A stretch of 64,000 bases of DNA from Acridotheres tristis (GCA_037013685.1 CM072884.1:107311548-107375547); one strand, 5' to 3'. Numbered from the stretch's first letter, positions 14,461 to 27,536 are shown. Notes: a model not told the origin generated them from the sequence alone. A program made the numbers and translations.

Positions 14461-16216
14461 ACAAAAAAACCCCCTTCTTCTACTTTGCACAAGTGATTTT
14501 AGAAGCTAAAAACCAAAGAACAAAACAAAGCTGAGGATACTGGCTAAGTTAAAACAAGCAGGATGTGTGAATGTTGAGGAAGGGAGATCACCATAAAAGG
14601 GAGAGGTTTGAAAACATAAAACCTTTCAACCGCTTTGCTGCCAGATGAGGCGAAAATGAGCAGCTTGTGGTGGTCAAATAAGATCTCCTCCTTGGTTACT
14701 GGCTCAAGTCCTGACCGGTGGCCACTGAATCCAGTCAACCTGGCAACATGTATAGCATGGGCCTTACTGGTCCCAGTGGAAAATACACTATCCCAGCTGG
14801 ACTTACAGAAGAATGAACAATTTCAGTGCTACCTCAGGTGGTTTTGAGAGATACCAACAAAAGGTAAGGAAATTTGCTCTTTCCCCACTCAGGCTAGATC
14901 CAGTCTTTTGCACTAAAGGCAGGATCACACAGGTATTACCTCTGCTTTTCACCAGCATTGTTTTAAATTAAAATAATTCAGAAGTAAATACCAAGGACAC
15001 AAAATGAGTTCCGGCCACAGAGAAGATGAGAATCTGCTCAGGAGATCAGGATGAGCAGCAGCACTAACTCCTGTCAGAAAAAAAAAAGGAGAGGAGGAAG
15101 TAAATGAGAAACAGCTGCTCTCCTAAAATGTCATTTAAAGAGGTAAACTTAGCAGGACAAAGCCAATTACACCAGTTACCCTTGGAAGTGCTGTTCTGGA
15201 ACTTCTCAAGATGCTGTAGCTGATTTGGCATAAAGGCAGCATTAACAGAGCATCTACAGCAATAACCAGCCAGTCTCTTCTGTGTGTAGTACAGTCTGGG
15301 AGGCATCACTACCCTCAGGCATCACGCAGCTCCCCACTGCAGCGAGGTCTTTCCAGCTGTGAAGGAGCAGCTCTTGTGTTCACTTTCTAAGCCACACCAG
15401 GAAAGGTCAGGCACAACTAGGCTGAGTTTCTTTGCCCAAAGTAAAACAGGGAAGTTTATGAAAGCTGTTTTCCTGCCAAACCTGTCAAGAAGGGGTTTAA
15501 AGTCTACCAGCAAGGTGCTAAAGAGTACTTGCCCACTGCCACTACTGGATCCAAAAGGTGGTGTCTGCTTATAGCTGAGTGATGTGAGGGCAAGCAAAGG
15601 TGAGGCTGAATCATCAACAGCTGGAAAAAGAGGCAATGCTTCTACTGCTCTCTAAGTGCCTCAGCCCCTTGCACAGCTGCCACTCAGTTTGCTTGAGTTT
15701 GCCCCATTTGCCTTCTCTCCTCTCCTGTATTTTTACCCCCTATGCTGAGATGTACCTGCACCTAGACTGGCACACACATTTTGGCTCTAAATGCCAGGAT
15801 CACTTAGTGGTCCTGTATCTTCTTGTTCTTGTACCAGTGTAAGTCAGGAGTAATCCTAAAGGAGATTCACAAGGGCAAAAACAGTGAAAAATGAGTGGAA
15901 TCTAAAGGAGGTCCAGTTTATAGAGTCTGAAAGCTGATTTTCTTTTGAATGAAGGCTAATCCAATCAAAAGTAAGAAGCTTTCAGATTTCAGGACTTCTA
16001 TGAAAGATTTTTTTATATATATAAAGAACTGATCATTCCTGGCTGTCACAGAGAGTGCAGATGATGAAAGCAATGGTGTATTGGCTAGCTCCAGTTGAGG
16101 GTCTGGCCAAGTGGAATTAACATTGTTCCAAAGAACCCTGTATTGAGTTTAAAGGCTGAGAAAAATCCACATGACAGGTCTTGGTGTAACCTTCTGTCTT
16201 TTGTTGTAATACATGA
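14461..16216. other. Intergenic, no gene recognised
   Basis: Sub-105-codon ORFs overlap on both strands around 15322-15636, with no supported product. A TATATATA run lies near 16014. Confidence 0.6.
15815..15862. repeat. Possible ancient amniote repeat fragment
   Basis: TACCAGTGTAAGTCAGGAGT resembles a motif (ACACCAGTGTAAGT.AGGAGTAACTCC) that recurs in reptile and bird ancient repeats. It is very short, so the call is weak. Confidence 0.25.
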
Positions 16217-16857
16217 TGTGACCAAAAGTATGTATTCTATCACCATCTGTTGAAACCAGGTAAGGCAGTGTTCTTTATCTCTTCCACAACCCATCCTTCC
16301 TCCAGGAAGATATCTCCTATCAATGGGCCATTGAGTCCCACTGCATGACTGATAAAATGACATCATCCCATTGGGAGATGCTCCAGCCAGGGGGAGGAGC
16401 CAAGCATTTCCTACCTAAATAAAATCTGACATTTGGAACATCAGAGCAGCCTTTTTCCACTGGAATCCAGAGGAAAACCAGACCCTTCTACATCATCACT
16501 GGACCTTTGGTGGAAAACTGCACCTTCTACAGGAGCACTGCTTCAACAGACCCACATCTGTCATTCCAGGAGGATGCAGCCACCATTGAATGGGACTGCT
16601 ACCAACACCCTGACTGACTGATGGGGTGTCAGGTTGTATTCTGACTCTGTCAGTGTTTTGGGTTTGTTCTTTGTAATACTGTATTTCTATTTAAATTTTT
16701 CCTAGTGAAGAACTGTTATTCCTAGTCCCATAACTTTGCCTGAGAGCCCCTTAATTTTAAACTTATAATAAATTGGAGGGAGGGGAGGTTTGCATTTTCC
16801 ATTTCAAAGAGAGGCTCCTGCCTTTCCTAGAAGACACCTGTCTTTCAAACCAAGACA
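16217..16857 (+). mobile_element. Solo LTR of an endogenous retrovirus, copy 1
   Basis: This 641-bp segment recurs in reverse complement at 26898-27536 with roughly 93% identity by eye. On + it runs from TGTGACCAAAAG to the terminal ...TTTCAAACCAAGACA, so it has TG...CA ends in either reading direction. It contains an A/T-rich TATA-like CCTAAATAAAATC at about 16415. No primer-binding site, gag or pol sequence flanks it, so it appears to be a solo LTR. No clear target-site duplication is visible (left flank CATGA, right flank CCTTC). Orientation of the parental provirus is unclear, so the + assignment only follows the TATA-like box. The small shared ORF at 16433-16621 is part of the repeat. 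The exact passerine LTR family is not certain. Confidence 0.8.
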
Positions 16858-19800
16858 CCTTCCAGGGAAAGAGTGAGCCTGAGATATGGTCCATATTCAC
16901 AGCTTGGAAGGGCAGACTGGAACTGGCTGTGAAGCATCTGCAAGACGTTCTCTCCATTCCAGAGTACCTAACAACCATAAGTCTTTGTGGTCTCCTGTCT
17001 CACTGATATTAGTAAACACTTCTTATTATTGCTTGGCATGACAGAAGAGGCAGAAGTTATGAAAAAAATAAAAATATAGTGTTAAGACACTGCTGGAGCT
17101 TGAAGTCAATATTGCTGTTTACAGAGTTGCTGCTTCTGTTTGAGGGACCCTACACTTCTCCTTCTTTATCACATTTGCAATTAGTTTTCCATACACATCC
17201 GCTCCCGACCTTAAAATCATTTCCTCTTCATCCTCAAAGGAAAATGATTTTGAAAAGAAATTGCTTCCAGAATCACAGTTCTTTTCTCATCCTTCAGTGT
17301 CTTTCCCAGCAGCCTCATACATCCCAGCTTACTCCAGAAAGAATCTGTGCCTTGCAGAGCATCACATTTTGTGACCAGGATTTTGGAGACAGTAAATGTG
17401 ACCAAAACCTTAAACACCAAGCCCTTATTTAGGTGCTTAAGTGCCCTTTTCTCAGCACTCTCAGCATAGTAAGTCATAGCTCCAGCTGACTTCTTTCTAT
17501 CCTGCTTCTATTTTCACACCAAATCCCAATGTAACCACAATGTTTTGATACAATGACAAGTTTATATGATGACTATACACTGCCTGTTCCAATAGACTCA
17601 GATCTGTATTTCTGGTGGTGCTTCTCTGGAAAGGCTGAAGGGCAGAAAGTGAATATCCCCGGATCTCATGGCCATTTAACACAAACAGAAAGCCAGAGCC
17701 TATTCCAAATATTTCCCTGGCATTGAATAATTTGCTTTGCTTCCTCCAGAGACTTTTTTTCCAGTCTGTGTGCTAATTACATTCCACTGAAATTCTCAAA
17801 AATGGGCTGTAAAGGGATTCATGTCGTGCACAGGGCTCTTGCTGGTGCAGAGAATCATTTTGCCAAGGAACAGCCGGGTCCTGGTTAGTCCCGGTGTGGG
17901 TAGTTGAGCTTTCAGTTGTGTTTACTGGACTTTTTTTCCACCCTGGTTTGTTCAGCACCTGTCCTGGTGTCTGGGTACCCTCAGAGGCTGCAGGAAAATC
18001 CCTCCAGCCCTGCCAGTGCCCCACTGAGAACACTGGAGCTGCTGGAGGCAGTGAGGAGGATGCAGCCAAGAAAGGAGCCCCTCAGTACAGACATGGAAAG
18101 AGAGGACCCAGGAAAAAAAAAAAGGGTGGAAGATGGAAATTAGGGATTTCAGTGATCTAAAGGAAAGAGAAACTACACAAACACTGACAGTAGAAAACAC
18201 ACTGGGCTACGGAAATTAATCCCTGATGTAACTTTTATTCCAGTCAGTCACTCAAGAGATGTATTTGGCCCTCCTGGCAGAAATTGTTTGGTTTAGCCAG
18301 TAACATTAATTGGAAAAAGTGAGCAGTATTGCTTTAATTGCACAAAAGAGAGGGAGGACAGATCCCATTTCAAATTCCAGAGTAAGGCTTTTTTTTTTTA
18401 AAGGGGGGGGGATAAATATTAATACCAAGGCTGTGTTGATGAGCTTTAGGGGGGTTGCTAAGCAACACAGCCCTTTGTCTATAGCCCAGACGATGCTCGG
18501 GAGGGGACTGTGTAGGAATAAAATTCATATGGCTTCTATAGAACCATCTTTCTGTGGCTTTAAAAAAATAAACAGAAACCAAAATCTGTCTCCTTGATTT
18601 TTTTTTCCCTTTCACATGAAAGACTTTCTGCTGAAAATCTGAGGATCTGAGAGCACGTGTTTGGAGGGTGTTGTGAGCCTGACAGCAAAGTTGGGACAAT
18701 GAACACACATTTCTAACCCAACAGCAATATCCCCTCAATGTGTCCCTAAATAGCGTGGAGGTTTTAAAACTCAAATTCTGTGTACTAATTTGCTGTTTAT
18801 GGCACACAACCATAACATTTTAGTCCATTGCATTTTTTTTTCAGTTCACCTTAAGGAATTTCATAAATGTATCCCAGTCTAGCACAGAAATAAAGTAGCT
18901 AATAGCACATCATTATATAACTGATAAAAGAAAACCACACATTTCCAGATATTAAAATCATATATACGTTAGTCTAAGCCTTGTAGTAAAATTCAGCTCC
19001 ACAATTCTTCAAATTCAATATGTTCATTTTTATTTTAAACTTAGAGCTCAGGAATACAGGGGGAAGAAACAGCTTTTGATTTGAGACTTGCAGAGGAAAA
19101 ATTATATTTTATTAAGGTATTCAAAATGCTGACTGCAGAGAAATTTTAAATAATTTATTTTTTTTTCGTTTATCAGAACTCTTATGTTCTGATATGAAAG
19201 AAAATCTAAAGCTTTGTGTTTATACAAGGAAGCAGAAGTGAAAAGTGGTAAACTTCTAGAACTGCTAACAGTCAGGACCTTTCATCTTTGATTTGTCTTA
19301 GAATTGCCTCCTCAAAACACATAAATTACACATTTTTAACTACTGAAGCCATATTATTGCAGCAAAATTGCAGAAAAGGTGGAATGGAAGGGCCTGCTGT
19401 GCCTGCAGAAATGCTGTGGATTTCATAGTAACTCCACAGAGCAAATGCCAGCAGAAGACCTTCATGGACAGAGACTTTGGAGCAGGAGGATGCTCCTACC
19501 CAGAGCAACAACCCTGGAAAAAAATACAGCTCTATTATCACCTGCACCTCATGAAGAAATGATGGTCTTGAAAGAAAGGGAGAATGCACCAGTACTTCCA
19601 ACTGCCTGTCCAGGGAGCCAGGGAGGGAACCTTGCCAAATGCCCATTGGGAGCCAGCTGCAGATTCCAGCTTCTTCCTTTACCTCCTGGATCTCCCAAAT
19701 CACACACATCTCTGCTGCCTTGCAAGAGACAGGGACAAGGGAAACTTTGTTTGCTGGCTCTGAGTGTTCCAGCTCCTTTCCTATTTACAGGTCAAGCCCC

Positions 19801-22391
19801 AGCCTATATCACAGCCCTACACTTGCCCCCAGGGATCCTCCTGTGGCAAATGCAGAGCAAGCAGCTCATGTAGCTTTATTAGGGTAGCACACACAGAATG
19901 TTCTTTCTTTCCAAAACAACTGAGGTTTGTAAGACCCTGGTGCATTTACACATGAGAGATGACAGCAACAGAGTGAGAGGTTCAAACCTCTAAAGAAAAA
20001 GGTAAAGAGAAGTTATTTCTTAGACAGTCACTAAAAAGCATAGTGAAATGCAGAAGAAGAAACCATTTCTCTCTTGATGTGGGTTTTGCTGTTTAGTCTA
20101 CATGAGATCCAAAGGCAAACAAAGTTCTTCAGATCATCATTGTTCATGTTGCCAGCACAACAGCAAGTTTCACAAAACACAAGGTAAAGCTAATATTGAG
20201 AATGTGGAAACTGCTGAGGATATTGGTGCTGGCATTGTTTTTAAAATGATGTTTTCCTTCACAACAATATAATTTCCTCTGTGTATGGGCCAACTGAGAA
20301 AGTGTGGTATCACAAATGAAAAATGTGCTGCTGGACTCTCAGCAGGCTGGTGAATAACATATCCTTGTGCTTGCAGAAAGTTTTGACCACAGACCAGTAC
20401 TAAATTTCCGGTTTTCTCAGACTCCACCAGACATCACTTTGTATGAACACTCTGTGTAAAAACATGGTGACAGGGATGTGTCATGCATGGCCTCTTAAAC
20501 AATAGTGTGTCTACCTTAATTCAGGGGGTCATGGACTTCTAGCAAAGCTGCTGGTATCTGAGAAAAATTCTCAGAAGATGTATGTCCAATATCTCTTTCA
20601 TGAGAATTCAACTTCCTTCCCACATGTATAACTTCTCTGGCTTCACTTTTCTCCTTCCCCAGCTCCCTGATCTGCTGTAGGCTGTGGAAGTATCAGAGAA
20701 GTCATATGAGGCTTTTGAAACCCACAAGAGTGCTTAGGGTTGCTATAGGGGGAGACTGAATCATGGTGCTGGTAATAATGTGCAGGCAGCTCCTGAAAAA
20801 CAGCATTCCCACATTCCCTGATGGCCTGCAGCCCCTCTGCAGAAGCAGCACATGGCACTGGACAGGGAATACTTTGGTTTAGGATCTGTCTGCAACACAC
20901 AGCACCCAACAGTGAGCCAGACCCAGGTTGTCAGAGCCTGGCTTCGAACCTCTGCCAAAAAAGACAGAGAGCCATGCTGTTCTCTTAGATCAGCCCACAA
21001 ACTGAGTTTAAAAAAAAAATTGACCTGAGGCTTGTCTATTCAGACAGGAGAGCAATTGGCCGAGAGAGAACAACACCAGGCAGCCATTCTTAATGTGCTG
21101 GAAACAAGAAAGAGCAAATATTTCAAATCCTTTTCAAAAGGAGGCAGACATGATGTCTGTCTTTTGCTCTTCCTTAGCAGGTCTTTGTATCACTCAGTCT
21201 TCTACCCCAGCATGGGCCTTTGGAGGTGTTTCAGAGCACGTCTGTGAGCACTTTTTCCAGCACCCATCTGTGCATATCCAGCCTCTCCCGAACTCTTTGA
21301 CATGCATTCAGACCAAAGCAGTCAGTCTCTGCTCTGGGAGCGAGTCAACTCTGCTGTTCTGTTCTTTGGAGGGGTTTGGCTCAGGGGTGAGAGGGATGCC
21401 TGCAGACACCATGCCTAAAACAAAATATTCAGTCCCTGAGCAAACTCACTGTTTATCAGGACTCATCCGTACAAAGATGGCTACAGTTCCACCTAGAACT
21501 TATCTCCTTAAAAATATAAAGTATGGGGGAAGGAATTTGATTTTTGCAATGTACATGGCTAGTAGGAATCATAGCTCTTCCATAGCAACATTATGGAATT
21601 TCATACCATGGTAAACTATATGTGGAATCTGTGCATGCCAAAATTAGAATACTCACATATAAAGTTTTGAATTCAACTCACCTCAGGCAAGGGGGACTGT
21701 GTTTTACAATGGAGCTCAGGGTGTGTTGTGTCTAACACCTACAATGCACAGCTCAAAATTATATTAAATAAATGACAGGTGAGGAGCCAAAATACAGTGT
21801 TACCCCAAACCAAGAGATATTGTGTCCTTTTATTTATATATGATTTGCTCTACAAACAACTCAGAGTCTTGATTAAATATATTCCCTCAACAAAGACACT
21901 TGTTCAGAGGGACTCATCACTCCTCATCTTCCTTTTGTGTCAGAGGAGTTTTCTGCTCTCACTTTAAAGTTTCTGTGCCTGTCCAACAGCAAAGCAGATG
22001 TTGTGAGTGGGACTCTTGCTCATCAACCCCTGTCTAGAACATAACACTCAGCTACTTGTTAATGACTTCCTTTTAGTTAAGGTGAAGCACTGACCATATT
22101 CCAAAATCCACTCAGATGTAAACCAACATGCAAATGGACTGCTGGGGGTGGAAAATTAAAGTGAAAGAGTGAAGGAATGAGACATTTTGTCTGTATCTTC
22201 TGGCATCACTTTATGGATGAGGAATTCTTTCTCAGCACATTTTATCAGTGTTAAGAGGGAGAACAAAATGTTTCTGGATGAAAATATGGCAGATTTTCAT
22301 TATGAAGTGAAATTTACTACCTTCCATTCTTGTCTTCAGTACATAGAGCAGATGTAGAATGTTGTTGATTCACACTACCTGCAATGAGAAC
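16858..22391. other. Intergenic, no gene recognised
   Basis: ORFs up to 173 codons (21093-21614 +) and 164 codons (19379-19873 +) have no recognisable domains and overlap others. A T10-AAA-G9 homopolymer junction lies at about 18389-18411. AT-rich stretches occupy 18840-19320. Confidence 0.6.
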
Positions 22392-22513
22392 TGAGTCACA
22401 GGGCATTTCCTAGGGATTAACGAGGAGCTGGGAGGAGTTGATGGCCCAAAGCAAACTGGGACACCATTAACCCAAACCTGCCATCAATTCCCTGGGAAAT
22501 GCCCTATGCCTCA
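22392..22513 (+). other. Long imperfect hairpin (structured non-coding element or palindromic mobile element)
   Basis: Arms 22400-22416 (AGGGCATTTCCTAGGGA) and 22489-22505 (TCCCTGGGAAATGCCCT) pair over 17 bp with one G-U wobble. The stem extends outward to 22392/22513 with two mismatches. Inside, GAGTTGATGG (from 22435) can pair with CCATTAA at 22464-22470, and TTGATGGC can alternatively pair with GCCATCAA at 22480-22487, leaving a loop near 22446-22462. About 120 nt folds back on itself. The shape is compatible with a microRNA-type precursor or a small palindromic transposon, but no seed or family is recognised. No ORF of note crosses it. Confidence 0.5.
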
Positions 22514-23636
22514 ACTGGGATTTGCTGTTGTGACCTCTCCCCTCTTCCTTCTATGTCACACAGAGGAAAAACCAGATCTTGAGCAGGGATGATGCCAGAT
22601 GCTGCTCCTGCCAGAGATGGACATTTCTCAGACTGGGGAATTCCTGGCCAGGCCAGGAGCTCCAAATACCCTGCTCCATCTGGACAATGAGGTTTCCAGG
22701 TAATTTTCATGCAGTTTTCTGGTTTTTAGAGCACACAATTTGTGCCAATTCACAACCTGCACAATTTGAATTAGTGGGGCTATGCAGAACACAAGCCACT
22801 GCCTTTTCTACACTCCCTGGTAGTTGAAAAGTGGACAAAAAACTCCAGTCACTAAAAAAACGAAACCATTTTACATTAAATAAAAACTTAAAACAAAACT
22901 TACTTAAATGAAATGTGAAATTAAAACAATTCATATCAAAGTCTAAAATTATATAATTTATTAAAATAACATATTGTTACTGCTGAAGTTCTAGTCAGGT
23001 GTACTAGGTAGGTTTTAGTCAGGTGAACTAGGTGGGTTCCCTGGGACAAGAATTTGCTGAAGTAGAAAATTTGGAAGCAGATTTGGAAGCAGTAGCCTCC
23101 TTGCACATACAAAATATTTACTAATTTAATTTTATTCCATCAGTTCTATTTAACAAGTTCATTTCATGTTGTGATTCCACAGACAATTAAAAAAAAAAAA
23201 AGGCTTTTTTTCTTTCTCCAATTTATGAATAAAAATGAGTACAATAAGTTCTGGAATTTCTTTGCTCTGACTTACTTCAGTGACTGATAACCTAATTATT
23301 CATACTAACAAACCAGTTAGTTGCTTTTAAGCTAAGAAAAGAATGTGGGTTTTTATTTTCTTATATCACTTAATATATTTTATTTAGGTAACAAAGGGAA
23401 TATTAAGCTATTTGGAGAATTTTTATTGAATTCTAGTTTTCATTCAATTATAGATTCATATAAACAAGGGAAAAAATGTAGAAATAAATGAACCATGCTT
23501 CATTTTCCAATTAAAAATATGACAAAATTAAGAATATGATAAAGTGATCATTAATTTATCAACATAATAAATATTCATAGAGAAATACTTCTGGTTAGCA
23601 AGAAAAAAGACCTCACTGTGTATTATCTTTTGCTAT
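22514..23636. other. Intergenic, strongly AT-rich
   Basis: Apart from the small tandem duplications at 22991-23092 this is AT-rich DNA with long A and T runs and few ORFs. It could include a conserved non-coding element, but nothing in the sequence alone proves it. Confidence 0.6.
22991..23092. repeat. Two adjacent short tandem duplications
   Basis: A 24-bp unit (CTAGTCAGGTGTACTAGGTA...) at 22991-23014 is repeated at 23015-23038 with a few substitutions. Thirty bases later the 12-mer ATTTGGAAGCAG is perfectly repeated at 23069-23080 and 23081-23092. Both look like local slippage or microduplication. Confidence 0.85.
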
Positions 23637-23950
23637 AAATCATTGAATCTCAGGATGGCTTGGGTTGGAATGGACAGAGCTTCCAGTTCCAACACCCCCA
23701 CCATGGACAGGGACACCTTCCACTAGACCAGGTCACTTCTTGGATCCAACATGACCTTGAACACTTCCAGGGATGGGGCATCCTCAGCTTCACCCTGTTT
23801 CAGTTCTTCTCCACCCTCACAGTGAAGAATTTCTTCCTATTATCTGATCTAAATCTACCCTCTTTCAGCTTAAAGCCATTTCTCCTTGTCCTATCCCTAC
23901 ATGTCCTTGTAAAAAGCCACTCTCCAGTTTTCTTGAAGGCCCCTTCTAGG
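23637..23950 (-). mobile_element. CR1 LINE fragment, 3' end
   Basis: The block GGCTTGGGTTGGAATGGACA, then CACCTTCCACTAGACCAGGT, CCTTGAACACTTCCAGGGAT and TTTCTCCTTGTCCTATCC follows the reverse complement of the CR1 3' region. The terminal repeats are degraded to ATTGAATCTCAGG, so this copy is older than the one at 7052. It is 5'-truncated, and the 136-aa ORF across it is a repeat artefact. Confidence 0.9.
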
Positions 23951-25380
23951 TGTTCTAATGGTTACCAACACATGAAAGCTAACTTTTATTTAAAAAAAAT
24001 ATCTAGCATAACTTACTACTGCAAAAAGAGATCAAATGTATTATTTAAAACAAGATTTCCTACTTGGTGATTTAAATCTTGATTTAAATTAGTTCTCTGT
24101 GGGTGTTGGAGTTGGCTTACAGCCTTCAAATAATTGTAGGGAAGAAAGGAAACTCTGCTGAGACAGATGCTATAAATATGTGCTGGTATTTGAGACTGCA
24201 GTGACGTCTTTACATTCAGAACCTCTGGGTTACCAGCATAAAAAATTGGGTGTACCTCTTAACTGCACTAAAATAAGTGACCCAGGCTAGGGAAAGGCAC
24301 AGCAATTGGTACTGGACCATTTTAACATTGACCTAAAATGGTCTGTATAGGTTTTGAACACTGTTTAACAACCAATCTGTTGGCCAGTTACCTTCCAAAT
24401 TCATCTTTCAGTATAGTACAGATCCTGTGATCCCAAAATTTCACAGACAACAGATGTAATGTCCAAGTCATGGGACAGCACATATTAGAATTGCTGCAGG
24501 ACAGCAAGAAAAAAAGAAGAGAAGCAGAATACACCATAAAAGAAAAGTATGGCCATGGGCACAGGCAGCTGGAGAAATCTGCCAAGTGACAGTTCATAAA
24601 GCATTTCTATAAAGACTGAAAAGTGTCACTGGTGAAGTAAGGTAGTGTAATCTGTGTCCTTCCATTTTCTTCGGTTCCTAGTGAGCTGACACCAAAGAAC
24701 AGTATTTTGTTCTCTCCTGGCTTTTGTTAGCAGCCTCCAGATCCAGCAGACAGACAGCAACACGCCTACAGCTGGTGTAATGTTCAGAAATAACTTCTCA
24801 TTTACTCAGGTGCTTTGAGTGCTCAGCCTGAATGCTCTGATGGTTGGGGCTACATCCCACACCTGTATCTGCCTGGTTTTTAAAAGCACTGTGTCTTATG
24901 GTGGTTCCCAAACAAATCTTCATCAGTGGTCTAAGAAAGCCAAACATTGGCTTTTCTGTCCAGTACAGTCACTTTCAAGTCTAATTCAAGAATGGCTGGT
25001 ATCCACTTAACTTAAGCCAACAATAATTTAGATTGAAAAATGTATTATTACAAAGTTAAAACAAAAAAATTTTAAGAGTTCATCTGCACCTTCTTTCAAC
25101 TGGTATGAGACCAACTGTAATTTCTCAGTGGCACAGATTTAAAAGGGATACAATACCAATAATACACAGTGTAGTGCTTAATCACAGTCTGGTGATGGTG
25201 AAAGTCTTCATCACTGCACAATTCTACTCCTTGCTTTCTAATTCCTTTCTAATTAATGTAAGAGATCTGCTTTTACACGGAAGCTTTGAGAACTATGATA
25301 GAGAAGTGATAAGGGATATTTTTTTCATTTTCTCTTTTTTTTCCCCTGTGGGTAAAGAAATGGAATAATAGATAAATAGC
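23951..25380. other. Intergenic, no gene recognised
   Basis: Only ORFs under 90 codons are present. No repeat family is recognised. Confidence 0.6.
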
Positions 25381-25532
25381 TTAAAAAAAACCACAACAAA
25401 AACAAGAAAAAAAATAAAAACAACAACAACAAAAAAAAAAACCACAACCCCAAACCAAACAAAAAAACCCAACCAACCAACCAAACAAACAAACAAACAA
25501 AAAAAACCCCAAAAAACCAAAAACCACCAATC
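25381..25532. repeat. A/C-only low-complexity tract with (AACC) and (AAAC) runs
   Basis: About 150 bp consists almost wholly of A and C on the + strand, including AACCAACCAACC then AAACAAACAAACAAAC. It reads as a hydrophobic FFVVVF-type ORF on the minus strand (25293-25538), which is an artefact of the T/G composition. Confidence 0.95.
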
Positions 25533-25564
25533 TTTCATTTTAAAGATTTTGCAGACATTTTATC

Positions 25565-25675
25565 AGTCCTGCAAAACCATTACCCATTTTACAAATGAGC
25601 CTGCTGTAATAGAGGAAGAGACTCAGTCTCACAGTTGCTGGTGATAGATATCCTATAAAACACTTCAGTTTTGAC
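25565..25675 (-). mobile_element. Possible MIR-like SINE remnant
   Basis: CATTACCCATTTTACAAATG and the following GAGGAAGAGACTCAGTCTCA resemble the reverse complement of the MIR 3' half. The match is short and diverged. Confidence 0.35.
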
Positions 25676-26897
25676 ACATAGGTACTACTATAACTATTAG
25701 ACAAGGCTACTGTCTTAGGAATGCAGAGGTACATTCACAGAGGGTTTTGAAATTACAGCACTCATCTGACATCACAACTGAAGTCAAAAGGACTTCTTTA
25801 GGGTCAATAAACCCCAGAGCAACTCAAAGGCTGCAACCCATATTTATTGCTCTGGAGCTCCTCAGAAAGGCAGATGGACTGTGCATGAGGAATGGATCTT
25901 CTCACGTTTCAGGTCTGCAGGAGGACTCAGTGGAACAGCCAAACACGTTCCTATTTGATGGGATCCCTTTGGCTGGAAAAGATTTCTTTTTCCCAAAGGT
26001 TTCTCTCAATAGCAATGTGCCTTGGCTGTGAGGGTCTGAAGGGGGCTCCCTAGGGGGGCTCATCTATGCTGCTTCTTGAGTGCTGCACAATGATGTAGAC
26101 TTTCCAAACCTCAGAGAAACCTGCTGGGTGAAAGTCCTTTACAGCCACTCAGAGCCCAGCTGGCTGTGCTAACCCTGTGGGCCAGCTCTACAGCTTATCC
26201 CTTATTAAATTCCTATCCTTCGTCACTTGTGATAAAATAGAAGCCAGAGGGTGGATACACAATGAGTGTTTTTGAGAGCCCTGCTTATATGATAGTTTAC
26301 TTTGTGGTGGCTTAAATACAAACCAGAATGAATGTTTAAATCAAAGCACAAACTCCTTTGGCCCTAGGATAAGAAAAACATTTTCACATTTTAAACTTCA
26401 CTGGCCTCAAGGTACAAAAGCATATATTTACTAAACTTCCAGACATCAGAGTTGGCTTTTCTAAGGCAATTCCTTGTTGCTGCTTCTCTGGGAGGCTTTT
26501 CTCTTTCTGTGCTTCCCTCCCTTTGGGAAGAAGACAGGCAAGGTCTAGGAGCACAACCTCTTTCTCCAGATCCCTTTGCTCCAATGATCATCCTGTCTTC
26601 ACAGCTGTGGGCCAGCACTGAGAAGCCAAAGGAAAGCAAGATGAGAGAAATTCCACTCTGCAGATGGTTTGTGCTGTTCTCATGCACTTTGTTCACTACA
26701 CTGACTTCAAGGAAACACTCATGTCATCACACTTACTGTGGGATTGAGAAGCCCACTGTGTACATGCCACTCTCTTACTTGGTGACAGGGAATGTGTCCT
26801 GCAAGGTGTCAAGAATGTAAAAATATGATCAAAGACCAGCACCACATACTCTCTTAGCTCCGAAGGCCATTCAAGATGTGGGATGGGATTAGGCATG
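25676..26897. other. Intergenic, no gene recognised
   Basis: Overlapping ORFs of up to 122 codons (26452-26820 +, 26391-26696 -) occupy the same bases on opposite strands and have no recognisable domain. Confidence 0.6.
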
Positions 26898-27536
26898 TGT
26901 CTTGGTTTGAAAGACAGGCGTCTGCTAAGAAAGACAGGAGCCTCTCCTGAACTGGACAGTGTAAACCCCCTCTCTCCAAATTATTAGAAGTTTGAAATTA
27001 ATGGGCTCTCAGGCAAAGTTATGGGAATAGGAATAACAGTTCTTTACTAGGAAAAATTTAAATAGAAATACAGTATTACTAAGAACAAACCCAAAACACT
27101 GACAGAGTCAGAATACAACCTGACACCCCGTCAGTCAGTCAGGGTGTTGGTAGCAGTCCCATTCAATGGTGGCTGCATCCTCCTGGAATGACAGATGTAG
27201 TTCAGTTGAAGCAGTGCTCCTGTAGAAGGATGCAGTTTTCCTCCACAGGTCCAGTGATGATGTAGAAGGGTCTGGTTTTCCTCTGGATTCCAGTGGAAAA
27301 AGGCTGCTCTGATGTTCCAAATGTCAGATTTTATTTAGGTAGGAAATGCTTGGCTCCTCCCCCTGGCTGGAGCATCTCCCAATGGGATGATGTCATTTTA
27401 TCAGTCATGCAGTGGGACTCAATGGCCCATTGACAGGAGATATCTCCCTGGAGGAAGGATGGGTTGTGGAAGAGATAAAGAGTACTGCCCCAATTGTTTT
27501 CAACAGATGGTGATAGAATACATACTTTTGGTCACA
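26898..27536 (-). mobile_element. Solo LTR of an endogenous retrovirus, copy 2 (inverted relative to copy 1)
   Basis: This is the reverse complement of the segment at 16217-16857, starting TGTCTTGGTTTGAAAGACAG and ending ATACTTTTGGTCACA. Length is 639 bp, so the two copies are near full-length and differ mainly by point changes and 1-2 base indels. Flanks GCATG (left) and TCCTG (right) are not a convincing target-site duplication. No internal retroviral genes lie beside it. The 61-aa ORF at 27135-27320 mirrors the copy-1 ORF and belongs to the LTR. Confidence 0.8.

Noticed and set aside
25293..25538. Hydrophobic minus-strand ORF resembling a membrane peptide
   Set aside because: It is produced by the A/C-only low-complexity tract.
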